Positions 28,473 to 37,271 of a stretch of 64,000 bases of DNA are shown here, in pieces (the stretch's first letter is position 1; every line of letters starts with the position of its first letter). The translations under genes were made by a program, and so were the position numbers. Under the pieces are notes generated by a model. The model had not been told where the DNA came from. It made no database searches and saw nothing but the letters and a program-made list of their open reading frames with translations. The stretch spans positions 62,001 through 126,000 of the forward strand of contig NZ_VCPD01000003.1 of assembly GCF_005938215.1 (NCBI RefSeq), given 5' to 3'. Origin of the DNA: Ruegeria sediminis (lineage in GTDB: Bacteria; Pseudomonadota; Alphaproteobacteria; Rhodobacterales; Rhodobacteraceae).

Positions 28473-29828
28473 TCAGGACTTGGCGCGGGGCCACTCGGCC
28501 GGGCTGGTGCCGACCGGGTTGGCGGGCAGGGCCCATTTCATTTCCGCCTTTCCGACACGCAGGGCCGGCAGCAGGCGGCGGCCCGGCCCCCACCCTGACG
28601 GTTCGGGAACGGGTGCATGGTCCGCCTGTTCCGCGGCCAGGATCTCGTCCCCGTCGGCGGACATCTCCAGGCCGGCCAGCAACTCGGCAGTCCGGGCCAG
28701 CGACAGATGCGCGTCCGCGATCTCCAACCCTCTGGCCGCCCGCGTCATCGCGGACAGAACCGCCGCCGCCATCAGATACCCGGTCGCGTGATCCAGCGCC
28801 TGCACCGGCAGCGGCGTGGGCTTGTCGGCCCCGGCCCAGATCCGCCCGGCATCGGCGATTCCCGCGCTCATCTGCACCAGGCTGTCGAACCCGCGCCGCC
28901 CGGCCCAGGGTCCCTGCCAGCCATAGGCGTTCAGCGTGACCTCGATCCGGTTCGGCGCGATGGCGTCGCGGGTGGCGCGGTCCAGCCCCAGCCCGTCGAG
29001 CGCACCGGGACGATAGCCGTGGACCAGCACGTCGGCCTGTGCCAGCAGGTCCTTCAGCCGGCCCAGCCCCTCCGGCGCGCGCAGATCCAGATAGGCGCAC
29101 CGCTTGCCAAGGGAAATGTCGGGTATCACGCCCGGCTCGTCCCATCCGGGCGGGTCGATCCGCAGCACCTCCGCCCCGAATCCGGCAAGCGTGCGGGTCG
29201 AGACCGGACCGGCCAGAACCCGCGTCAGGTCCAGAACCCGCAGCCCGGTCAGCGGGCGCTCGGGCGTCGCGTCTGCGCGGTGCCTCAGTTCGACGCGGCG
29301 CGGCGCGCGCCAGCCGATCAGCGGATCCGCCGCCACCGCCTGCCCCTGCGGATGCGCCTGCCACTCGGCCTGGCTGCGCATCGCCGCGGCGACGCCGCCT
29401 TCCGCGACGATGGCAGTCTCAAGCGCATTGGACCGCCAGCCGGCGACGGCCTTTGCCACCGCCGCGCGATCGGCATCGGTCTTGAGCACGCGCAAGGCGG
29501 CCGCGCGGTGATGTGGCAGGTTCGTGTGCAGCCTGATCCAGCCGTCCGCGGTCGGATAGTCCCCGGCGATCGGGTCCCACAGGTTCGGCATGTCCCATCC
29601 GTCGGGCCGGAAGGAAAAGCCATACCAGAGCGAGGCGAGGCGATGATCGACCGTCACCTCGGGCGGTTCCTGAACCAGGCCGAGCGCCGCCATCAGCGCC
29701 GCCATCTGCTGCCCGACCGCCGCGAAGGACGCGGTGGCCAGTTCCGACACGGCGAAGGCGCTGGGCCGGTGGCCCGAGCCCGTCACGCGAAAGGCGCCGG
29801 TATCGGCAAGTCCGGTCAGCAGGCTCAT
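28473..29828 (-). CDS. CoA-transferase family III (CaiB/BaiF-like) protein with unusual domain order
   Basis: This 451-residue protein contains the CaiB/BaiF opening signature (GLRVLDLTRVLAGPVSTRTL) but near residue 200 rather than at the N-terminus. The first 190 residues (DPIAGDYPTADGWIRLHTN) resemble the C-terminal part of the family, so the protein looks permuted or duplicated. In the expected VDVSLLD region it reads IADAHLSLAR, so the catalytic aspartate may be missing. It is the last gene of the peptide-type ABC operon, overlapping the permease stop by 4 bases. CoA-transferase activity should be treated as doubtful. Confidence 0.75.
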   Translation of the reverse strand: MSLLTGLADTGAFRVTGSGHRPSAFAVSELATASFAAVGQQMAALMAALGLVQEPPEVTVDHRLASLWYGFSFRPDGWDMPNLWDPIAGDYPTADGWIRLHTNLPHHRAAALRVLKTDADRAAVAKAVAGWRSNALETAIVAEGGVAAAMRSQAEWQAHPQGQAVAADPLIGWRAPRRVELRHRADATPERPLTGLRVLDLTRVLAGPVSTRTLAGFGAEVLRIDPPGWDEPGVIPDISLGKRCAYLDLRAPEGLGRLKDLLAQADVLVHGYRPGALDGLGLDRATRDAIAPNRIEVTLNAYGWQGPWAGRRGFDSLVQMSAGIADAGRIWAGADKPTPLPVQALDHATGYLMAAAVLSAMTRAARGLEIADAHLSLARTAELLAGLEMSADGDEILAAEQADHAPVPEPSGWGPGRRLLPALRVGKAEMKWALPANPVGTSPAEWPRAKS

Positions 29829-30979
29829 TGCTGATAGGGGTCGAGGCTGTCGCGCAACCCGTCGCCAAGGAAGTTGAAGGCCAGAACCACGATGATGATC
29901 GGCAGCATCGGGATCGCCGTCCACGGGTAGATCTCGATCGAGGCGAGGTTCTGGGCGTCGTTCAGCATCACCCCCCAGCTGACCGCCGGGGCGCGCAGGC
30001 CGAGACCGAGGAAGCTGAGCGCGGTTTCCCCCAGGATCATCGCCGGGATCGACAGCGTCGCCGAGGCGATCAGGTGCGACATGAAGTTGGGCAGCAGGTG
30101 CTTGCGGATCACCCGCCCCGAGGTCGCGCCCATCATCTCGGCCGCCCGCACGTATTCCTCTTCGCGCAGGGACAGGAACTTGGCCCGCACCGACCGCGCG
30201 AGGCCGGGCCAGTCCAGGATCCCGAGGATCACCGAGATGATGAAGAACACCGCGACCGGGCTCCAGTTCGACGGCACCGCCGCCGACAGCGCCAGCCACA
30301 GAGGCAGTTCCGGCAGCGACCGCAGGATCTCGATCACGCGGTTGATCACCCAGTCGATCTTGCCGCCGAAATAGCCGGCGACGCTGCCGAAGAAGATGCC
30401 CAGAATGAACGAGACCGTGATGCCGATCAGGCCCACCGTCAGCGACAGCTGCGCCCCGTAGGAAACGCGGCTGAACACGTCCCGGCCCAGGCGGTCGGAG
30501 CCCATGATGAAGATCGTCGCGTCGTCATGCGCGCAGAACAGGTGGCGGTTCGACTCGATGAACCCGGCCAGCTGGTAGGTGCTGCCTTCGCAGAAGAACT
30601 TCAGCCTCAATGGGCGCGACGTGTCCGGTTTGAACTCCCACTGAAAGGTTTCCAGGTTGGCCTCCGAGGTCATCGGATAGACGAAGGGGCCCAGGAACTC
30701 GCCCTCGTGGAAGAACTTGATCGACTGCGGCGGCGAATAGAGATGGTCCGAGAACCGCTCGTTGGGTCCGTAGGGCGCGATGAACCCGGCGAACGGGATC
30801 AGACCATAGGCGATCAGCAGGAAGATGCCCGAGACCAGGCCCAGCTTGTGTGTCTTGAACTTGCGCCAGACCAGCAGCCAGTTCGGCGCATCCAGATCAC
30901 GGCGTTCGAGTTGCTGGATCGAAGCCTGCGGGTCATAGGGGGCGTCGTCGACGTAGCGGCCATCGGGCAGTTTGGTCAT
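29825..30979 (-). CDS. ABC transporter permease, DppC/OppC type
   Basis: This 384-residue inner-membrane protein has the OppC N-terminal segment, a long periplasmic loop between the first two helices, and the EAA loop RAAEMMGATSGRVIRKHLLPN that docks to the ATPase. It is longer than typical DppC (about 300) because of that loop, a feature of permeases paired with large family-5 binding proteins. It overlaps both the upstream DppB-like gene and the CoA-transferase gene by 4 bases. Confidence 0.9.
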   Translation of the reverse strand: MTKLPDGRYVDDAPYDPQASIQQLERRDLDAPNWLLVWRKFKTHKLGLVSGIFLLIAYGLIPFAGFIAPYGPNERFSDHLYSPPQSIKFFHEGEFLGPFVYPMTSEANLETFQWEFKPDTSRPLRLKFFCEGSTYQLAGFIESNRHLFCAHDDATIFIMGSDRLGRDVFSRVSYGAQLSLTVGLIGITVSFILGIFFGSVAGYFGGKIDWVINRVIEILRSLPELPLWLALSAAVPSNWSPVAVFFIISVILGILDWPGLARSVRAKFLSLREEEYVRAAEMMGATSGRVIRKHLLPNFMSHLIASATLSIPAMILGETALSFLGLGLRAPAVSWGVMLNDAQNLASIEIYPWTAIPMLPIIIVVLAFNFLGDGLRDSLDPYQQ

Positions 30980-32004
30980 GTCTCGCGCCCCTCGTAGCGG
31001 ATGCGCGGATCAAGCATGACCAGCAGCACATCGGAAATCATGGTGCCCACGAGCGTAAGCAGGGCGACGAACATCAGCACGAAGCCGGACAGGAACTGAT
31101 CCTGCGTCTTGAGCGCGGTCAGCAGGGTGGGGCCGATGGTCTGCAGACCCAGCACCACCGACACCAGAACCGAGCCCGAGACCATCGACGGCAGCAGGTT
31201 GCCGATATCGGCCACGAAAGGGTTGAAGGCCACGCGCAGCGGGTATTTCGCCAACATGCGCGAGGGCGACATGCCCTTGGCGATCGCGGTCTCCACATAG
31301 GGCTTGCCCAACTCGTCCAGCATGTTTGCACGCAGCCGCTGCATCATCGCCGAGGCGCCCGACGTGCCGATGACGAAGGTCGGCACGATCAGGTGAACCA
31401 GGATCGACTTCATCTTGTCCCAGGTCAACGGCTGTCCCTCGAACCGGGGGTCCATCAGGCCGCCGATGGGAATGTCGAAATAGCGGTGCCCGTAGTAGAA
31501 CAGGATCAGCGCCAGCAGAAAGTTCGGCGTCGCCAGCCCGAGATAGCCGATGAAGGCCGAAGTATAGTCGACCCAGGTCCGCGACCGGGCGGCGGCAAGC
31601 ACGCCCAGCGGCAGCGCAACCGCGTAGACGAACAGGACCGCGGCGAGGTTCACCACCACCGTCAGCCACAGGCTTTCGCCGACGATTTCCGAGACGGGGC
31701 GGTCGAATTCGAAGGACCATCCGAAATTGCCCTGGATCAGGCCGGAAAACCCGTGGGGCCCCGGCATGAACCCCATCCAGATCATGTACTGTTCCCACAA
31801 CGGGCTGTCGAGCGCGTATTCCTTGCGCAGGAACTCGGCCTTTGCCACGCCGGCCGACTGGCCCGAGGCCTGCAACTCGGCGATCTGGTTGCTCAGATAG
31901 TCGCCGGGCGGCAGGTTGATGATCACGAAGACCATCGCCGACACCACCAGCAGCGTGAGCAGCATGGTGAACAGGCGATAGGCCGTGTAGCGCAGCAGTA
32001 GCAT
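30976..32004 (-). CDS. ABC transporter permease, DppB/OppB type
   Basis: This 342-residue permease has six predicted helices and the conserved EAA-loop region (ETAIAKGMSPSRMLAKYPLR). It pairs with the DppC-like permease to form the channel for peptide-, opine- or sugar-oligomer-type solutes. The gene starts 13 bases after the binding-protein stop and overlaps the next permease by 4 bases. Confidence 0.9.
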   Translation of the reverse strand: MLLLRYTAYRLFTMLLTLLVVSAMVFVIINLPPGDYLSNQIAELQASGQSAGVAKAEFLRKEYALDSPLWEQYMIWMGFMPGPHGFSGLIQGNFGWSFEFDRPVSEIVGESLWLTVVVNLAAVLFVYAVALPLGVLAAARSRTWVDYTSAFIGYLGLATPNFLLALILFYYGHRYFDIPIGGLMDPRFEGQPLTWDKMKSILVHLIVPTFVIGTSGASAMMQRLRANMLDELGKPYVETAIAKGMSPSRMLAKYPLRVAFNPFVADIGNLLPSMVSGSVLVSVVLGLQTIGPTLLTALKTQDQFLSGFVLMFVALLTLVGTMISDVLLVMLDPRIRYEGRET

Positions 32005-32017
32005 TCAACTGCCCCCG

Positions 32018-33934
32018 TCAGTCGGCAAAGAAGAACTCGTCGATGCGGTGTATCCCGAAATGCGCCCCCGGATCCCACGCCCAGATGCCCTTTTCAGGCA
32101 CGTTGCGCAGCCGGTTCGAGACCACGATGGGCTGCGGAGCGCCGGCCAGAATGCCGATGCCGAAGATCTGATCGGCGTGGATCGCAAGCATCTCCTTCCA
32201 GGCGGCCGACCGCTCTTCGTCGGTGGTCGCCGTGTCCCAGGCATGCGCCAGTTCCATCAGGCGCTGCGCTTCGGGCATGTCCGGCGCCTCGCCGGCGTCA
32301 CCGCCTGTCTGGTAGTGCTGACCCCATTTCGGCCATGCCAGAAAGACCTGGTCGGTCGGCGCCAGATAGGCCGGCGAGGTATAGACCTGCGGGATGCCGT
32401 TGTCCCAACCGAACCAGACCGACGCCATTGTGTTGCCGGCAAAGACCCGGTTGCGCAGGATGTCGCGGTCGAGCGGGCGCATGACCAGCTTGACGCCGAT
32501 GTCGCGCCAGTTGTCGGTCACGATCTGCAGGGCGTTTTCAACTTCCTGCCGCTCGCCCGCGGTCTCGATGATCAGCTCCATCGGCCGTCCGTCCGGCAGC
32601 AGCCGGATGCCGTCGCCGCCGCGCTTTTCTAGCCCCGCCTCGTCCAGCAGCCTGTTGGCCTGTTCCACGTCATAGTCGGACCAGGCTTTGAGGTTCTTTT
32701 CGTCGAAAAAGGGCGAAGACGGCAGGACGGTCATCGCCCCCGGTTTGCCCAGCTTGAAGTAGAGCGCCTGGTTGATCGTGTCGCGATCGATCGCCAGCGA
32801 CAGCGCCCGGCGGACGCGGACATCCCGCAGGACTTCGCGCCAGGCGTCGTCGGAATAGTTCAGGTTCGGATAGATCGCGATCTGCGAGGCGACGCCGGTG
32901 TCCCAGAGATAGGTCTTGTAGCCGCCCTGGGCCTCGCCCTTTTTCAGGATCGAAGCGTCGCGGAAATCCAGCCCGCGCCCCTGCAGATCGGCCTCGCCGG
33001 CATTGGATTTGGCGGCCACCAGGCCGGGCGCCACGATCTCCATCTCGACGATGTCGATATAGGGCAGCTGAACGCCCTTGGCGTCGATGCGGTGGTAGTA
33101 GGGGTTGCGGACGAAGTTGTGACGGATCTTCTTGCCCGAGCTCGCGTTCAGCCACGGCTGCAGCGTGGGCAGCTCGTGGTTGTCGTATTTGTACATGTTG
33201 TCGAGCTTGTTGTGCAGCGCGGCCCAGCTTTTGACGCGGGCATCGTCGACAAGCGCCTTCAGTTCCTCGGTGTCGGCATAGTCGGCGTGGTACTGCTTCA
33301 GGAAGGCAGCCGGCCGGTAGATGAACGGCGGGCGGGCCTGCGCCAGGCTCTGCAGGAAGTTCGGATTGGGCTCTTTCCACTCGAAGATGACGGTGGTCTC
33401 GTCCGGGAACGAGACCTCGGGCAGTTCGCCGTTCACCCGCAGGAAATCGGGCGGGCCGGTGGGGCTGAGCAGATCGTTGTTGGCGACGTCCTTCCACCAG
33501 TATTCGAAATCGGCCGAGGTGAAGGGCGATCCGTCGGACCACTTGTGTCCCTTGCGAAGCTGCAGGGTGAATTTCCTGTTGTCCTCGTTCTCGTAGTCGG
33601 CCAGCAGGTCGGGGACCAGTTCATAGTTCTCGTTGTAGCCCACCAGCCGCGCGTAGCCGTAGACCACCATCTGCCGGATGTCTTTGGACCGGGTGACCAT
33701 CGTGCGCAGCGTGCCGCCCTGATTGCCGAATTCGCGCCCCTTGGCGGCAAGGTCGACGACCAGCGGGTTCTCGGGAATCCGTTCGGCCACCGGGGGCAGG
33801 TGGCCCAGGTCGACTTCCTGTTTCCAGAAGCTGCTTTCCTGCAGGGGAGGCAACGGCTCGGATCCGGCCGCCATCGTGGCCGCCAGGGCCATCGAGACGG
33901 CGAGGAGAATGGATTTGCGGGTGGTCTTAAACAT
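32018..33934 (-). CDS. Extracellular solute-binding protein, family 5
   Basis: This 638-residue periplasmic protein has a signal peptide (first 24 residues, ending MAAGS), then the SBP_bac_5 fold. The KWSDGSPFTSADFEYWW motif and VRRALSLAIDRDTIN are typical. It is longer than DppA/OppA (about 530), resembling binding proteins of roseobacter peptide/opine and alpha-galactoside uptake systems. Its start overlaps the ATPase stop by 8 bases. The ligand is not evident. Confidence 0.9.
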   Translation of the reverse strand: MFKTTRKSILLAVSMALAATMAAGSEPLPPLQESSFWKQEVDLGHLPPVAERIPENPLVVDLAAKGREFGNQGGTLRTMVTRSKDIRQMVVYGYARLVGYNENYELVPDLLADYENEDNRKFTLQLRKGHKWSDGSPFTSADFEYWWKDVANNDLLSPTGPPDFLRVNGELPEVSFPDETTVIFEWKEPNPNFLQSLAQARPPFIYRPAAFLKQYHADYADTEELKALVDDARVKSWAALHNKLDNMYKYDNHELPTLQPWLNASSGKKIRHNFVRNPYYHRIDAKGVQLPYIDIVEMEIVAPGLVAAKSNAGEADLQGRGLDFRDASILKKGEAQGGYKTYLWDTGVASQIAIYPNLNYSDDAWREVLRDVRVRRALSLAIDRDTINQALYFKLGKPGAMTVLPSSPFFDEKNLKAWSDYDVEQANRLLDEAGLEKRGGDGIRLLPDGRPMELIIETAGERQEVENALQIVTDNWRDIGVKLVMRPLDRDILRNRVFAGNTMASVWFGWDNGIPQVYTSPAYLAPTDQVFLAWPKWGQHYQTGGDAGEAPDMPEAQRLMELAHAWDTATTDEERSAAWKEMLAIHADQIFGIGILAGAPQPIVVSNRLRNVPEKGIWAWDPGAHFGIHRIDEFFFAD

Positions 33935-35699
33935 GACAACGTACCTTATGGCCAGGTTCCAGCTCCACGAGTGAGGGTATCATGGAGTCGGTGAAACGAA
34001 AGGCTTCGGACCAACTGTCCGGCGATCCCGCGCCCAAAGCCACCAGTTTCAGGTTTATCGGGCGATTGATGTCGGGTTCCGGCTGCGCGGCGATCAGCGC
34101 TTTCGTGTAGGGATGTTGAGGGTTGTAGAACAGCGTGTCCGGCGGCCCCTGCTCGACGACGAGGCCCTGCCGCATCACCGCGACCTCGTCCGCGATGCGG
34201 GCGACGACGGCCAGGTCGTGCGAGATGAAGAGATAGGACAGGTTGTGGCCGTCCTGCAGGTCTTCCAGCAGGGTCAGGATCTGATCCTGCACCGACACGT
34301 CGAGCGCCGAGGTGGGCTCGTCGCAGACGATGAGGCTCGGGTCCAGCATCATCGCACGGGCGATCGACAGGCGCTGGCGCTGCCCGCCCGAGAAGGCGTG
34401 CGGGTAGCGTTTGAGCATGTCGGCGTTCAGCCCCACGCGCTGCAGCATCGCGGCCGCCTGGTCGCGCTGTTCGGCCGGGGTGCCGATCCCGTGTATCTCG
34501 AGCGGTTCGGTCATGGCGTCCTGGATGCGCATCCTGGGGCTGAGCGAACTGTAGGGATCCTGGAACACCATCTGCGCCTGCCGCTGAAAGGCCGTACGCT
34601 CGGCCTTGGTCATCTTGTGCACCGTGGTCGGCTTGGCATCCGGGTCGGCCCAGAACAGGACTTCGCCGCCGGGGTCGGGCGGCTCGGCCCCCAGCGCGAT
34701 GCGGGCGGCGGTGGTCTTGCCCGAGCCGCTTTCGCCGACGATGGCCAGGGTCTTGCCGCGCGCCAGCTTGAAGTCGACGCCGCGGCAGGCGTAGATCAGC
34801 TTTTCCGCCTTCCACCCCCGGCCCGAGCGCATCGTGTAGGTCTTCGAGACCTGCCGCATGTCGAGGATCAGGTCTTCCGCCGGCATTGGCAGCCCGACGG
34901 TCTGCTGATCGGGGATGGCCGGGGCGGCGTTGAAAAGCTGCTGCGTGTAGGGATGCGCCGGTTCTTCGAGGATCAGGTGGGCCGGACCCGATTCCATCAC
35001 GCGCCCCTTGTGCATCACCACGACCTGTTCGGCCATGTTGGCCACCACGCCCAGATCGTGCGTCACCAGGATCAGCGCCATGCCGGTTTCCTGCTGCAGG
35101 TCCTTGATCAGCCCCAGAACCTGCGCCTGGGTGGTGACGTCCAGCGCCGTCGTCGGCTCGTCCGCGATCAGCAGTTCGGGTTTCGACACCATCGCCATGG
35201 CGATCATCGCCCGCTGGCGCATACCGCCCGACAACTCGAACGGGTAGGAATCGTAGGCCCGTTCGGGATCCGGAAACCCGACCCGGTCGAACTGTTCCAG
35301 TACCGTGCGCCTGGCCTGCCGTTCCGAAACCCCGCCGTGCAGCCACAGAACCTCGCTGACCTGGTTGCCGATCTTGTGCAGCGGCGACAGCGACCGCATC
35401 GGTTCCTGGAAGATCATCGAGATGCTGTCGCCCCGGACGTTCCGCATCTGCCGCTCGGTCAGTTGCGACAGAACCAGCTGCCCGTCTTCGCCGGAAAAGG
35501 TGATCACGCCGCTGCGGAACTGCGCTGTGCGCGGCAGGATGCGCAGGACCGCGCGGCAGGTGATGGTCTTGCCCGAGCCGGATTCGCCCACCAAAGCAAG
35601 CGTTTGGCCGGGCATCACGTCAAAATTGACGTCCTGCACGACGGGCTCCGCCCCGCCAAAGCCGATGCTCAGATCTTTGACGGACAATAGGGGCGTCAT
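33927..35699 (-). CDS. ABC transporter ATP-binding protein with two fused ATPase domains (DppD-DppF type)
   Basis: This 590-residue protein carries two complete ATPase domains: Walker A GESGSGKT (about residue 36) and GESGSGKTT (about 339), signatures LSGGMRQR and FSGGQRQR, Walker [11 protein letters not shown] and CDEPTSALD, each followed by an oligopeptide-type C-terminal extension. The fused form replaces separate DppD and DppF subunits. The ATG at 35699 gives the natural start [14 protein letters not shown]; a TTG at 35795 would add 32 unlikely residues. It is the first structural gene of the transporter operon and lies behind a short leader ORF. Confidence 0.9.
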   Translation of the reverse strand: MTPLLSVKDLSIGFGGAEPVVQDVNFDVMPGQTLALVGESGSGKTITCRAVLRILPRTAQFRSGVITFSGEDGQLVLSQLTERQMRNVRGDSISMIFQEPMRSLSPLHKIGNQVSEVLWLHGGVSERQARRTVLEQFDRVGFPDPERAYDSYPFELSGGMRQRAMIAMAMVSKPELLIADEPTTALDVTTQAQVLGLIKDLQQETGMALILVTHDLGVVANMAEQVVVMHKGRVMESGPAHLILEEPAHPYTQQLFNAAPAIPDQQTVGLPMPAEDLILDMRQVSKTYTMRSGRGWKAEKLIYACRGVDFKLARGKTLAIVGESGSGKTTAARIALGAEPPDPGGEVLFWADPDAKPTTVHKMTKAERTAFQRQAQMVFQDPYSSLSPRMRIQDAMTEPLEIHGIGTPAEQRDQAAAMLQRVGLNADMLKRYPHAFSGGQRQRLSIARAMMLDPSLIVCDEPTSALDVSVQDQILTLLEDLQDGHNLSYLFISHDLAVVARIADEVAVMRQGLVVEQGPPDTLFYNPQHPYTKALIAAQPEPDINRPINLKLVALGAGSPDSWSEAFRFTDSMIPSLVELEPGHKVRCHV

Positions 35700-35762
35700 G
35701 CGGGCTTTCCACCCGGCTGGCCGTGGGTCGACATCGGTCTTCGGAACTCCCTGATTTTTAGT

Positions 35763-35778
35763 GGCAGTTTCACCTGCC
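35763..35778 (-). other. Small hairpin in the leader of the ABC operon
   Basis: GGCAG and CTGCC pair around a 6-base loop, lying between the leader mini-ORF stop (35788) and the ATPase start. Read on the minus strand it is followed by an A-rich run, not a T-run, so it is not a classical terminator. Confidence 0.3.
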
Positions 35779-35787
35779 GGGACCCGT

Positions 35788-35829
35788 CTAGTCAAACCCG
35801 TTCTTCGGTCTAAACGTCGCGGAAATCAT
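35788..35829 (-). CDS. Possible 13-codon leader ORF upstream of the ABC operon
   Basis: An ATG with a very strong ribosome site (GGAAGGAGG, about 6 bases ahead) opens a 13-residue frame that ends at a TAG, about 90 bases before the ATPase start and in another frame. The ribosome site is stronger than that of the ATPase gene. It may be a translated leader or chance. Confidence 0.35.
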   Translation of the reverse strand: MISATFRPKNGFD

Positions 35830-35930
35830 GAAATTCCTCCTTCCGTGACTACACAAGTTCTTGAGGATTTGGCATGAGTGCGGGGCCGGCCACGATCCGG
35901 CAGCCGTTTTTTCTGAAGGAGAATCCACCA

Positions 35931-36428
35931 GTGTCCGACGATCAAAGCCGCCTCGATCTGTTCATCGACCGGATGGTGTCGCAGCGCGCCTGCCTCGATT
36001 TCGCGATTGCCGAAACGGCCGCGATGACCGGCCCGGTCTTCGAACTGGGGCTGGGCAACGGGCGGACCTACCACCACATGCGCCAGCGGATTTCGGGCCG
36101 GCCGATCCACGTGTTCGAGCGCAAGATGGCGTCGCATCCCGACTCCACCCCGCCGGACGAGATGCTGATCCTCGGCGACGTCCGGGAAACGCTGCCCGCG
36201 TCGCTGGACCGCTTCGGACCCTCGGCCAGCCTGATCCATGCCGATCTCGGCGGGCACAATCTGGAAAAGAACGACGCCTTCGCCCGTCTGATCTCGCCCC
36301 TGGTCGAACCGCTTCTGGCGACGGGGGGGCTGATGGTGTCGAGCGACCGGATGTATTTCGACACGCTGACCGAGTTGCCCGTGCCCGAAGGCGCCGTCGA
36401 AGGGCGCTGCTTCGTCTATCGCCGCTGA
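35931..36428 (+). CDS. Class I SAM-dependent methyltransferase-like protein (paralogue of 19115-19591)
   Basis: This 165-residue protein has the ELGLGNGRTYHHMR SAM-loop motif and aligns over its full length with the product of 19115-19591. The GTG at 35931 is taken as the start because AAGGAG (35916-35921) lies 9 bases ahead; the in-frame ATG at 35874 lacks such a site and would add 19 residues absent from the paralogue. It is divergent from the ABC operon. Target unknown. Confidence 0.72.
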   Translation: MSDDQSRLDLFIDRMVSQRACLDFAIAETAAMTGPVFELGLGNGRTYHHMRQRISGRPIHVFERKMASHPDSTPPDEMLILGDVRETLPASLDRFGPSASLIHADLGGHNLEKNDAFARLISPLVEPLLATGGLMVSSDRMYFDTLTELPVPEGAVEGRCFVYRR

Positions 36429-36490
36429 CGGGCCATCGCACCGGGCCGGCGGTTCTGCCGCAAGGTCAAGCGGCCGGGGACTCGTCAGGG

Positions 36491-36519
36491 CTGCCGCAAC
36501 GGGCATAACCTTGCGGCAG
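36491..36519. repeat. 9-bp perfect inverted repeat ahead of the GST gene
   Basis: CTGCCGCAA (36491-36499) and TTGCGGCAG (36511-36519) flank an 11-base centre, ending 22 bases before the GST start. A further direct copy of CTGCCGCAA lies at 36456-36464. It could be a factor-independent terminator stem for the methyltransferase-like gene or an operator; no T-run follows. Confidence 0.5.
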
Positions 36520-36541
36520 GTTCACAGGAAAGGCCCCGGAA

Positions 36542-37171
36542 ATGCTGTTCTACGACTGCTCGACCGCCCCCAACCCCCGCCGCGCGCGGATGTTCATTGC
36601 GGAAAAGGAGCTAAAGATCGAAACGCGCGACATCTCGATCGCCAAGGGCGAGCAGTTGGACGATGGGTTCCGGGCGGTCAACCCGCGCGCGACCATTCCG
36701 GTTCTGGTGACCGAGGAAGGCACGGTTCTGACCGAGAACATGGGCATCGCGGCCTATCTCGAGGCGCGCTTTCCCGAACCGCCGCTGATGGGCCGCACGC
36801 CCGACGAAAAGGGCCTGGTCCTGATGTGGAACGCCATCGTCGAGCAGCAGGGCGGGGCGCCGATCGCCGAGGCCCTGCGCAACGCGCACCCGGCCTTCAA
36901 GGACCGGGCGATTCCGGGGCCGGTGAATTATGAACAGGTGCCCGAACTGGCAGAGCGCGGCCTCGATCGCGCCAGGCGGTTTTTCCAGCTGCTCGAGGAC
37001 CGGTTGCGGGAAAGCGCCCATGTCGCCTGCGATCACTTCACCCTGGCGGATATCTCGACCTTCGTGTTCGTGGACTTCGCCCGTGTCGTAAAACTGCGCA
37101 TTCCCGAAGAAAACACCGCCACCAGGGGCTGGTTCGAGGCCATCCGGGAACGCCCCAGCGCCAACCTGTAA
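36542..37171 (+). CDS. Glutathione S-transferase family protein
   Basis: This 209-residue protein has an N-terminal thioredoxin-like domain (MLFYDCSTAPNPRRARMFI; cis-proline in ATIPVLV; glutathione contact in TENMGIAAYLE) and an all-helical C-terminal domain with the N-capping motif FTLADIS. The catalytic residue is uncertain: Ser7 or Cys6 near the N-terminus is likely. It conjugates or reduces electrophiles with glutathione in the cytoplasm. It stands alone between the inverted repeat and the amine cluster. Confidence 0.88.
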   Translation: MLFYDCSTAPNPRRARMFIAEKELKIETRDISIAKGEQLDDGFRAVNPRATIPVLVTEEGTVLTENMGIAAYLEARFPEPPLMGRTPDEKGLVLMWNAIVEQQGGAPIAEALRNAHPAFKDRAIPGPVNYEQVPELAERGLDRARRFFQLLEDRLRESAHVACDHFTLADISTFVFVDFARVVKLRIPEENTATRGWFEAIRERPSANL

Positions 37172-37210
37172 CCGCGCCCGGCCAAGCTGCGCCGCAGCAA
37201 TGTACAATTA

Positions 37211-37220
37211 TGTCTAGACA
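37211..37220. promoter_or_regulatory. Perfect 10-bp palindrome upstream of the amine-catabolic cluster
   Basis: TGTCTAGACA is fully self-complementary and lies 52 bases ahead of the dehydrogenase start. Its core fits GTNTANAC, the site recognised by HutC-type GntR regulators, but the regulator encoded in this cluster is TetR-type, so the partner is uncertain. Confidence 0.4.
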
Positions 37221-37271
37221 GATGTGACCAGCGGATTTAGCGTCCCCTCCGAGCCATCCTAGGAGGAACGG

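Noticed and set aside
35885-35912. Rho-independent terminator (GCCGG/CCGGC hairpin followed by a T run)
   Set aside because: The T run starts about 5 bases past the 5-bp stem and the position is upstream of, not after, a plus-strand gene; too weak to call.
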